From Clavulina sp. PMI_390 (Eukaryota > Basidiomycota > Agaricomycetes > Cantharellales > Hydnaceae): a stretch of 64,000 nt of DNA. Position numbers and translations under genes: made by a program. Shown piece by piece: positions 11,366 to 21,445 of the stretch (positions are counted from its first letter, which is position 1; the number at the start of each line of letters is the position of its first letter). A model generated the notes under the pieces. That model was not told where the DNA came from. It saw only the letters and a program-made list of their open reading frames with translations, and did not search any database. Where the stretch lies: contig WIDE01000023.1 in NCBI GenBank assembly GCA_015039315.1, positions 29,487 through 93,486 of the forward strand. The letters are read 5' to 3'.

Positions 11366-13564
11366 ATGAGGGACGCTCACTCGTCTGTCCCTAGTACACT
11401 ACCCTCCTTCGACGATGTGCCATCTCGACCTCCTTTCGGCCCCGACAGCACTTCACCCATTCATTTTTCCCATCTCACATCCCCTTATCCAATAATCAGA
11501 CGCTCTTCTCAACCTATACTTCCCTCCCAGATCGTTCGAACCTTACTCCAACCAGGGGATGACCCCCCCAATGTTTCGTTTCCCAACCATCCCTCCGATC
11601 CTCACTCCGACGATCGCATTGTTCACATCGCCACTACGACAACAACAATTCCAAATAGCATTTTCCATCAGTCTCATAAAGGATTCAACCCCACTCCTGC
11701 GTCACTACTCCCAGTGGAGCTCCTCCGAGAAGTTTTCCGGCATACCCCGCCGGATGCCCATCGGGACATTTTTGCTTTTTCCGCCGTGAACAGTTTTTGG
11801 CGCGGTGTCTGCCTCTCCCTGCCTGAGCTGTTCTCGACCGCGAACTGGGACGATTGGTCGGTACCTGCTATTGTAGAGTGGTGCCGACGTGGAAATAATG
11901 ATGGGCTGGTGGTCAAACTCGGACAGCGTGCCGTTCGTCGTGCAGTCATGTCGATGGAATCCCTTCCTTACCAGCCTTTGCCCGCGATTGCCCGGGGTCG
12001 AGGGATCGCTCGTAATCATTCCTACAACGGCCAAGCTTTGGCAAACGATCATCCCTCTTTTCAGGAGAATGTTTCAAAGTACATTCGCCTGTTGGACGAG
12101 ACTAGTTTATCATGGATTTCGTTCTCAATGGAGTTTGACCGTGGGGATCCCACCATGAGTCTAGTCCACGAACTTCTTCCACGTTGGTCATGTCCTCAGC
12201 TTCGTGCGCTCACTCTGATTGACCTGGACAATGAGAGCCAAAACCCACCCTTCCTTGTCTTACCAAATATGGCACCCTACCTAGAGGAGCTCATCTGCAA
12301 GGACGTGCATATCATCCGTGCCTCTCCATGGGCCAATCTCCAGCGTGTTATCCTTGACGTCGATTTCTGGACTCAGGGTATCGAACGCAGTTCAATATTC
12401 CAGACCATCTCACATGCGGAGATGCTTGTGTTTGACGGCTGCGGTTTCAGTGGGGTGGGCGGTGGCAACATCGTCCTCCACAACGTCCGCCAAGTCACGC
12501 TCGTTGACGACTCCGTCACGGGCTTCGCCGAGTGGACGTTACGCCACATTTCATTCCCTCGGGCGACGAGACTCACGCTGCGTGGCACTCGGCCCTATCC
12601 AAATGAATTCCCGGATGCAGAAAAGCAAGTGTGGGTGAGTCACTCGCTTCTTCTGTACCTGCCTTCCTTGGCAAACCGAATGGCTCTGGCTGCCCTGCAC
12701 TGGATTCATCGGTGCCTTGCACGTGATTCGCCTGGTCTGAATCGATCGCAACCACAATTAGACTAACCACTCTTCTTTGACATTCCAACGTAGAATAAAG
12801 CATTTCCCGAGGTCGTGGAGCTCACACTCCAATTATGGAAGCCGTGGATCGCCATCATGCTCCCACTCTTATCGCGCGAAACGGAGAGCGACCTGGCGCT
12901 CCTCTTCCCGAAACTCGTTTCCCTCAATGTCACCGCCTACGACTGGCACGATCGTCGCACGTTCTCGGGTACAAAGGACCTATACGAGAGAATGCCCGCC
13001 CAAATCGAGCGAGCCTTGCTGAAGTTTCTTGGCTTGAGCGATGACGATAGCGAGCCCGAAGCCTCAACTGGCAATGTCACTACTGACAACATGATCTCTC
13101 GCCTTCAGGTCCATGTCCGCCGTCGCGGGAGATCGCTTCAAAGACTTTCGATCACCGGGATAACGATCTCGTCTGAGTGCGAAAGACAGATTCGGTCTCT
13201 TGTGGATCACGTGAAGGTGTGTAGCTCACTTCACTATCGTCAGTATCTCTTGAGTGATCAGTTCCTCCCTCCCCGGCTCAACGCTGAACGGTGTACGATC
13301 CACGATTCCCATAACACATATTCTTTCTCGTTCCTTGGTAATCGTCTTATCGGCGTGACGTGCCTGAGCCCAGATCTATCATCCCCTTGGCATATAAAAT
13401 TCAACCGATCCTTTGCTCCTTCTATTATGCTAAAATACATCACCAAACCAAAAAGGTCAAACACCCCTCAAAAAACCGACAAACCAGGACCAAAAAGAAC
13501 CAATTGTAGTCAAACGTGTACACTACTTTCCCAATACATCCAATTTGACAGCTCAACCTGGTGA
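11366..13564 (+). CDS. F-box protein
   Basis: Exons: 11366-12634 and 12794-13564, joined in phase 0 across a 159-nt GT-AG intron (QVW|NKAFPEVVELTLQLW). The F-box lies at about residues 113-160: LPVELLREVFRHTPPD, then FSAVNSFWRGVCLSLPELF and a Trp typical of Agaricomycete F-box proteins. The remainder is irregular leucine-rich sequence (LRALTLIDLDNES, LEELICKDVHII, VTLVDDSV), the usual substrate-binding part. F-box proteins link Skp1-cullin-1 ubiquitin ligase to substrates; no substrate can be named. The C-terminus is uncertain: after LVDHVK a possible 45-nt in-frame intron (13217-13261) starts GTGTGT, and the tail beyond it is poor in conserved features, so the true stop may be elsewhere. The first 100 residues are probably disordered. 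Confidence 0.8.
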
Positions 13565-13868
13565 AATTTAGAGGGTAGGCCCAAGCTGGGGTTTGTAATT
13601 GGGGTCACGAATAGCCTTCCCAGTTCATCCAGTGACCCGCTCTGTGTAATATGGGAGGAATCTGACCGAGGCTTTTGCGATGTGGATACCAGGCACCAAG
13701 TCTATTACTCTGATCGGGTGTTTTCGGGATACTAGTTTCGGGTCGGAAAGCAGGAAATACAGAAGCAAGTGAAGAAGAGTTATTACGCATGAGGGAGCTG
13801 TAAAGATGGACGAGAGGCTCATGAAGAGTAGATCCTTGATATTCGGTGAACCCAAGAGTACGGCAATA
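13565..13868. other. Convergent intergenic region, no gene seen
   Basis: It lies between the 3' ends of the F-box gene and the first four-TM gene. Nothing recognisable is present. Confidence 0.55.
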
Positions 13869-15050
13869 CTAACTGCCCACTATGACTCGGTCAACAGGGC
13901 AAATCACGTGGACCCCATCAGCCTTCGTGCGAAGAGTGGTCGTCTCGCTCATAGAGTTTTTCTCTACGTCCACCAGGTTCTCGCGGCTCGTTGCACGGGT
14001 GGCGTTGACATCAGAGCTGGTAAAATCAGCGTCCCTGACGCCTATCCTCCAGATAGCATGATTACCTGCCACGTGGGCCATTGCAGAGAATATGAGGAGC
14101 AGGATCCAGTAAGCGGTGAGTATGATCCATGATAGGAAGGAGAATGCCTTGGCCGCCGTCAATTCAGGACACCATGGGGTGTTGTTGTTAGCACAGTTGC
14201 GGAGATAGGCACTTTTTGAAGCGGTCGCTTTGGTTCCCAGTAGGCGCGACGGGTGAAAGAGGGATAAAGGAGCGGTCGAAAAATAGGTTAGACCAGGGCA
14301 ACAAACCTGATAGATGGAAGTTACACATACCCAGCCACATAATCCAAAGAATTGCGACCCAGGACAGCTCAAAGAGGATGAGCGAGGAAACTGCGCCTTT
14401 GCGTATGAAGTCAATCACCAGCCTAGTTGTCCAAAACAGGAATGGTTTTGTTGTAGGTGAGGAAGGTGCTGACGTTATGGATTCGTCCGAGTTGGGGCAA
14501 GGCGTAAATAAACCACAGAATGTCGAAAGCAACCAGAATCACGCCAATGGTGTCCAATCCACCAAAGAAATCACATCGTCGTCACAGCGAAGCACAAGGA
14601 GATGGGCAAATTCATCGAATCGACATCACCAGCGTAGCGCATAGAATGACGAATGGCACTAATTTAGTCAGTATCTGGGGAAGGACGTTGAGACATTCCA
14701 AGGGATAGGACTCACATCGGAACGAGGGAGATGATCGTTATTACAGTAGTCACGATCCCGAGCTTGCAGAATATTGGAGCAGAGTTCTCGTATCTGATGT
14801 TCGTTGTAGCCGCGGAACCCAAAGCTACGGTTTCCAGATGTGCATCGACCCCTGTTGACGATATTTGTTGGGAGAACGGAGAATAAGGCGGATGGCACGT
14901 TGGCCTACCAAGCACAATTAGAGAAAAGGCGAGAGCGATGACTAGGATTGCGTGTCAGGCATGTAGTCGTGGATCCGGAATACTACATCCTTAGAACAAA
15001 GTCAACTTACCAAAAACGGGGAGTCGAACGAGAGAAGGGATGTTAACCAT
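13869..15050 (-). CDS. Four-TM (MARVEL-like) membrane protein, copy 1
   Basis: Exons (minus): 15050-15011 (40 nt), 14941-14909 (33), 14851-14716 (136), 14422-14331 (92), 14227-13869; 219 residues. Four hydrophobic segments fall at about 7-26 (VFVIALAFSLIVLG), 48-75, 79-100 (LILFELSWVAILWIMWLA) and 129-154 (FLSWIILTAYWILLLIF). Between the last two lies a short Cys-bearing loop; the C-terminus is a polar, cytosol-type tail. Topology and length fit small fungal MARVEL-like proteins of unknown role. The 293-nt third intron is long for this genome; I set it by aligning with the second copy, since both join ...VPM to the VIDF-RKGA stretch in phase 2. Open sequence inside this intron is therefore not called coding. 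The paralogue at 18,495-19,698 has the same first four exon sizes. Confidence 0.8.
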
Positions 15051-16309
15051 GAACCTAGTCCAACAGCAGAGATTCGAGTGGCACGAATGATTGTGAGGCA
15101 AGGAGACAGCAAAGAAATTAGTCAAAGGTACGGATAAAAGCGTAATAACGCACAGGTGAGGTTTTATCGTTGGATCTTTTTGAATCGGCCCCGAGCGAAC
15201 GGAATGTGACATTGCCAACGTCGAGATTGGAGTAATCATGCAGATCTAGTGACCTGATTAGGGACGTGACGACCTTTCACAGGCACAGCGCCAGATCCAG
15301 AAGTATATAGCATTGGATTGAGTTAATCAGCCACTCAGGATTGGTTGGTGTTTGCCTCATGGAGACGGAGTAACCATCGGTCTGCATGAAAATCCTCGAT
15401 CAGCAAATCAATGTTGAGCAAGGGTTGAAGCTCAATGCCCCGAATTAATGGCGAGCACTAATTGACAAGCTCAACTGGTGCGATTCTGTGAAGCCATCCG
15501 TCCTATTATTAGCCCATCCATGAGCTGAAAGAGCCCATAATGCATCGGATTTCAAACAATTACAAAACGAGAGCTCCCATGAAGAGTGGAGCGAGGACGT
15601 AGCCGATTCTGATCCCGTCCTCACTGAACCAGAAGCAGGACACTGCTTTGAAGGACAAAGTCAACTCCTCGGCTTGAAGCGTCGCGACGAAGCAGGGACG
15701 GGTATTACCAAAGACAATCCTGGACAATAAGAAAGTTGTTGGGACAAGCAGCTCGGCCCTCAGCGCAAAGAGTTGCTGGGAGAGATGCCCGAAACTCATT
15801 TACGCGGAGAGCTTGATCCCGGCTGCAGGGAACTGATAGTGTTCCGTGGATCCTCATTGGAATTCTGCGTAGATAGAGAATCTCTGAAATGGTGAAAATC
15901 TGGGTGAACCTGCCTGAATGCAGTGCTGCTCCCTCAACGAGACATAACTAGGCTTACACTCTCTAATAATTTGGAAGTCTAGCCAAGACAGAAGTGACTC
16001 GAATCTCAGATTTATCGAGACTGTCACATGGAACAATTACAAAGGCTTGTATAGAGGATTGGCGCCGCGTATCGCCTCCTTGGCTCGCTGGGGGCTTTTC
16101 TTGGCACTCGTGACGATATGGCGGGATGGTGTTACAGGGAGCCAATATCACATATAGCGAGAGTTTTGGATCGTTTGACGCAGGCTAGCCCAAGACTTCA
16201 AGCGGCGAGCAAAGCAAAGCATCTGACATTGTTTGTTTCGTTGCGTGTCGGTCGTCACAACATCTCTAAACAAACTACTTTGAGGGAAGCGTGTTCGGAT
16301 CGACCCACC
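15051..16309. other. Intergenic; duplicated promoter sequence and a possible carrier-like relic
   Basis: The 15,051-15,420 part is upstream of four-TM copy 1 and shares short exact blocks with the upstream region of copy 2 (CGAACGGAATGT at 15196 and 19854) and with 20,560-20,740 (a 16-bp match at 15403 and 20721). At about 15,966-16,150 the plus strand has an unspliced frame containing YKGLYRGLAPRIASLARWG, which resembles a mitochondrial carrier motif but has no supporting gene around it. Confidence 0.4.
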
Positions 16310-17951
16310 ATGGTGCAACAATCCTTATGGGATACGATTGAAGCTGTGATTAGTGAATTGTCGCGCTCAGTAATCTCTACGTTCCACGATCCCTCCTTCA
16401 CCCAAGCAGAGCACATATTGACACTGATACCCACACAACGCGAGCGGGCGTCTGCTGCCATCAATGTCTGCAAAGCCGAGGTGTCTCGCTGCAAGCAACA
16501 ACTTGATGCTACACAACAAAGACTCAGGGAACTGGAAAATCTTTGTATCTCCATTGAGAACGGCCTGGATACGTGCCTCAGTCCTATCGGCGCACTGCCA
16601 CTAGAGTTGGTTCAGCACATTGCCCACTTTACCGTTGAGTCGCCACGTCATGCTCGACAGATTATGGTGCTGTCCCAAGTATCCCCTAAATGGCGCGCAG
16701 CTATATTCACCATGTCGAGACTATTCGTGGCTCCAAACTGGGGCTGGGCTGAAGATGTGCTAGCCTCGTGGTTGTCTCGGACAGGGACTCGCCTCCTCCA
16801 CCCGTATATTGCCGTCGATGATTCTGACTCGGGAAAGTCGCTTGACATATTCTCACAGACTATACTCCCATATCTTCACAGGACTCAATCACTCCACATC
16901 AAGCTGGATGGGTACTCCAAGGATTCGGAATTCCCTTCCTCCTTTTCCGAGATGTTTCAGTCCCGTTCATTACCCCTCCTTGAAAGCCTTATCATCACCG
17001 GCCAAGGTTTGGGGAAATTTAGTCTCAATCCTGATCAAACCCCACATTTGCAGACTCTGCACAGTTCAGGGAGACCTCTCGTCCTCTTATCAGAGCAAAA
17101 ACCTGTGTTCAATAGTCTTGGCTGGAGAGTCAAATCCACAGAGGATGTAAAGTCTCTTGCCGGTGCGGCAGCATCTCAAACGGCCCCTTTCCATCTAACA
17201 ATGTACGCCCACCGATCAAAAACCGTCGACTATCGCTTGACTGTTGGGCCCGAGTTACGCGCCGCAGACTGCTGGAAGCATGTTACTTCTCTTCGTCTCC
17301 ACGGATTCCGTGGACGAGATCAGGAGCGAATCAGGAGTCTCTTCCGGCAGCTTGAAATGGTTAATCTTGTATCATTGGAGTTGATTGAGCTCAGTGACAA
17401 GGTGTTTTCAATCCTTGCTGAAGCCCTGGTGCGCCTTACATCACTTTAACTCCACTTCACGCCATACTGAGGCTCTTCGCTCCTTCTAGCCACCTGTCAC
17501 AAGTCGTAGTGTGGAAAAAATAGTAATAGGGTGTGTCGAGCGTCGCAAGGTCTCCGCGAAAGGCTTTTTAGAGCCCATGTCAACAGCCAAGGCCAATGAT
17601 GACGGCGAACTTCCATTCCGTAATCTCTGCCAGTTCGCCCTTTGCGACTTTCGGCCAGAAGAGCCATGTGATTGGGAAAATGACTTTGAAGCAATCAAGA
17701 CGTTTGTCGAAGGGAGGCGAGGTGTTCTCAGACGGCTCACTCTGCCCTCCAGCTTTCGTCCAAATCACCCGCCCCCCGATGAGCCTGGCGACCCAATCAG
17801 TGGTACTGAGAATGGGTCAGAGCCCCACCCTACCCCAACTGCAAAGGGCTCACTTACACTTGCTAACGAATTGAGCTTAGTGGAAGTGGGAAGCTTAGAG
17901 GAGGTACGAATACAACGGTTCAAAGTACCTCGAGAATACAACGAGTACTAA
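16310..17951 (+). CDS. F-box-like protein with N-terminal coiled coil
   Basis: Exons: 16310-17428 and 17490-17951, joined by a 61-nt intron whose CATACTGA branch-site candidate and pyrimidine-rich TTCTAG end are clear; 526 residues. I chose the ATG at 16310 (MVQQSLWDTIE) over the in-frame one at 16118, because the coiled-coil/F-box architecture starts there and the upstream 64 codons look like leader sequence. Residues about 41-85 form an amphipathic coiled coil (CKQQLDATQQRLRELENL). The F-box-like segment at about 93-133 (IGALPLELVQHIAHF, LSQVSPKWRAAIF) is typical of mushroom F-box families. The rest is leucine-rich. It sits between the two four-TM paralogues on the opposite strand. Substrate unknown. 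Confidence 0.8.
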
Positions 17952-18494
17952 CAGCGAAATTCTTCAATTGACTCATCAGATCAAGTACGATCTCATAATT
18001 GAGAATCATGGCTTTGATGTGAAACTACCTCATTACTACCACTGACGTCGATATACAAACTACAGTGCCTGGAGTTGATGTCTTGACTCCCTCACAGATG
18101 GGCTCAAACTTGGATACGAGATTATGTCTCCATAAGTTTGGTCACTGAGAGTGGTCGGAGATTTTTCGCAAACACTCGATTTCACGTCCAAACTCTGCCC
18201 TTTTCACATCGATATTGCTTGAGTGTCATCTTAGTCTCGCTGGCAGCAAGATATTTTCCCAAACTCAATATTGATGCCGCAACATTACCTGTGACTCCAC
18301 TCTGTTTACCGCGAAACATAAACGTCGACCTTCCTTCTGAGTCTGAGAGGATATGGGGACTCAATCAAATGAGAAGGGGAGAGATAGGCGCAGGTCAAGG
18401 GTGTATGACATACGGAGGCAATATACAAATAATTGAGAAGGCGGATGAAGTGGGTTAGTGTATATAGTAGGAATGATCCTATCCGTCAAATGGG
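17952..18494. other. Convergent intergenic region, no gene seen
   Basis: It is flanked by the 3' end of the F-box-like gene and the 3' end of four-TM copy 2. The open frames are short and unrecognised. Confidence 0.55.
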
Positions 18495-19698
18495 CTATGG
18501 CTCCACGTGAGCAACCTTGGGTGGAATGGACACCTCGCTTCCCGGCTTTTCTTCCACATAACCCAAACCCTCATAGCTCGTTACTACGGTATCTGCACCA
18601 CTGCTGGTAAACCTCGCATCACGTACCCCTGCCGTCCATATTTTCCTGTTGCCTCCTACGTATGCCATCACAGTGAAAACAAGGAGCAGGATCCAATAGC
18701 CAACAAGGATGGCCCAGACGGGGAAAGAGAGGACCTTGACTGCCGTATATCTCGAACATAACATTGACCCAAAGTCATCACAGCCATTGAAGGAGGCGGT
18801 TTTGATGGCAGTTGCTTTAGTTTCCATGATATTGGTGCGAAATAAGAGCCAGATTCGAAAGAAGTGATGGTGTGGGGTGCGTCATCAGATAGTAGGGTTC
18901 AGTAATAGAACACTAGTAAGATAACCGGAATGCACCCACCCAACCAGAGACCCCAGAGAATTGCGATCCAGACTAGCTCAAAAATGACGAGCGAGGTAAC
19001 TGCGCCCTTGCGCAGAAAATCGATTATGACCCTGTGAACCACGAAGATGGCAGGTAGTATCGGTCGATGTGAATCATAGTCCGAATCACCAGAGGGATTT
19101 ATTTTGGCCACGGAGGGAATGGTGTTATGTGGTGGAGGGAAAATTCAGGTGGCACCATAGAACAGAGTTTGATGAGGTTTTGTGATTATGGGAAGCAAGA
19201 AGTTAGTGGCCGACAGTGAGGCCACCATCAGATGGAGAATGAGTGGATACAACAAAGCCCAGTGAAGATTATCAGGGAATGAATACCAAATGAAAACGAA
19301 TTAGCTAAAATCACTGCTTATTTGCCAATGATAGATATGGCGAGACACTTTGTGGTAAGAACTCACATTGGGATGAATGAGACCATAGTTACAGCAGCAG
19401 ACGCTACACCAAGCTCGGAGAATACAAAGGACCAGGGTTCCCAGCCGAAAGATAGGATAACAATGAACTGGGTCTTCATCTTTTCTAGTTTGACTCCGAT
19501 AACTGTTGGTGTTGAGTATCAGAGGGGCCTAAACAACGATAAGTAGTCCAATAGCCTACCCATGACAGCGATAGAAATAGCGATAGCGATTACTAGCGTC
19601 GTGCAGCGGGCTGATAGTCAGACAACGCGGTATACCAGCAAGGCCAGGCGCCTCTCACCAAAGACCGGGATTCGAACGAGAGAAGGGATATTAGCCAT
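18495..19698 (-). CDS. Four-TM (MARVEL-like) membrane protein, copy 2
   Basis: Exons (minus): 19698-19659 (40 nt), 19592-19560 (33), 19502-19367 (136), 19031-18940 (92), 18814-18495; 206 residues. The first four exon lengths equal those of copy 1, and the products align from the start (MANIPSLVRIPVF against MVNIPSLVRLPVF) through the RKGA-TSL third segment to the WILLLVFTVMAYVGG fourth segment and the conserved GVRDARFTSS. The third intron is 335 nt, again long. The acceptor of exon 3 is the CAACAG before TTATCGG; the nearer TTTAG would give a stop. Divergence from copy 1 is strong in the loops and tail, so the duplication is not recent. Role unknown; a plasma-membrane or vesicle location is only inferred from topology. 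Confidence 0.8.
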
Positions 19699-21445
19699 TG
19701 AGTATAACCAGCCTCGCAAGTGAGGAATTCAGATGGCAAGAGGTGTTTGGAGGTTGTGGTGCGAAAGCAAGTAAAGGAGGTCAAAGTAACAGTAAAAGCT
19801 TATCATCCCTCTCAGCTCCAGTGTCTTGTATGCTATACAGCATCCGAACCGAACGAACGGAATGTAGCAACTGCCTATTTCAAGTCTGATGACTGATGAA
19901 GATCTCGAGAGCTGAATAGTGGCTTGACGACGCTTCACACGTCGAGTCCCAAATCCAGGGCTGCGTGAGACCCAATCAAGTGAACCAGCTTCTCGGAATC
20001 AGTTGAGACACAACTCACACTGGTGGAGTGATCATAAACCCGCGTGAAGTTTGCTAATAAAGACAACTTGGTGTCGGAGAGGTTCTGAATTTGGCCAGCC
20101 AAAAAATGGTATCGTTAAGAAAGTCTACCACATGTAGGCTTTCGTAGGCCACCTTATATTGGAGCAACAATAGAATCACCCTTTGGCATCTCCAGAAGGA
20201 AGTTTCAAATCAAGATGCACCTGTTCCAAACGCTCCATACACCAGAGTAATCTATCAAGAATTTAGGATATCCTGTGTTCATAGTTTACTAGACTGAAAG
20301 CAAGGTAGCCTCTATTTCCAGATTCGATGGCACTGAGAAGACGAAGTAGGATCTCAATCACGTCGCGCCGCCAAATCGGCATCTTCAATGGACAGGGAGT
20401 GTTTGGATGATGAGAAGGTGTTCTGACAAGCAACAGGGATTGAAAGAGCAGCGAGACTTTATCCTCAATTGTCATGGGTGTTTTTACAGTCTCCAAAGCA
20501 TCTGCTCCGAGCGATCGGGAACAGCTATTTCTCAGGTCGAGTTGCACAAGTGATGCAGATGTCCACAACTGAATAGGGAGGTGGTGACGCTTCACACGCC
20601 AAGTCCCAGACCCAGGAAATACCTCCCACCAAACCAAGCCAACCAGCAACCCGGAGTTGGTAGGCACATATCCCATGTAGTAGATAGGGCGATAATCGGC
20701 TCGCGCAAACTATTTCATCCGCAAATCAATGTTGAGGAGGCGTCGCACCTTGCTAGGATTTCTGGTTGGTCAATTGAGGTGCCTGACAACCCGAGGCTTG
20801 GTGGGACAGGGCTACATACATCATAGCTCTACATAGACGGGCAAACTACGATATCATTGAGATGGAAGGAGTGCGGATATAGAAAATGAGAGATTTCGGC
20901 GAGACTAGTGCAGAATCGTTACTCCCTAACTTGATTAATGGAATGGCTGCAATTCAACAAGACCATGCAGGCATTTCTATAGCGGCGGAGAGCCATAAGA
21001 GCGAAGTTTGATGGTGGGTTGTTTACAGTGATGCCTCGAACCAAATATCATCACAAACACATGTCCCTTTGTGAGTCAATCACATCCAGAGTGTCAGTTA
21101 ATATTAGCCCAACGCAGACTTTTAAGGACGAAAAGAAGAAAGCAGCGGATTCTATTAATATCATCATTGGTACAAGGCAGGTACAAGACAGAAGAGGTGA
21201 TGGCGGGTAGCGGGGACGTGATAGCAAGATGACAAATAAATTGTACAACAACAATATCGTGATAAGTGGTCGGATGAAGAAAGTCGTGAGCGGATAATAC
21301 GCTGCATGCAAGATGAAGGAAGCGGGGAAACCAGAAGTAAAATGCTCTATGGCAAACTTTTAGCGCCAAGGGTATTGGCGTGCGGCGTGAATATAGCAAA
21401 CCAAGTATGAAGTCATGAAGAGAAAATAGCAGAGTTCAGCTGCGC
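19699..21445. other. Intergenic with duplicated upstream sequence, no gene seen
   Basis: It includes the promoter of four-TM copy 2. GACGCTTCACACG occurs at 19929 and again at 20586 in longer similar contexts, and GCAAATCAATGTTGAG at 20721 also occurs upstream of copy 1. This suggests a third, gene-less copy of the promoter region at about 20,520-20,760. The 137-codon open frame on the minus strand ending at 20263 is not recognised. Confidence 0.45.

Noticed and set aside
14423..14715. Hydrophobic frames inside the third intron of four-TM copy 1 that look like an extra TM exon
   Set aside because: Copy 2 has no matching sequence there, and joining exons 3 and 4 directly gives the same junction in both copies.
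17429..17489. Apparent two frameshifts in the second F-box gene (stop at TTTAA and A-run)
   Set aside because: A 61-nt GT-AG intron with a good branch site joins both exons in frame, so no lesion is needed.
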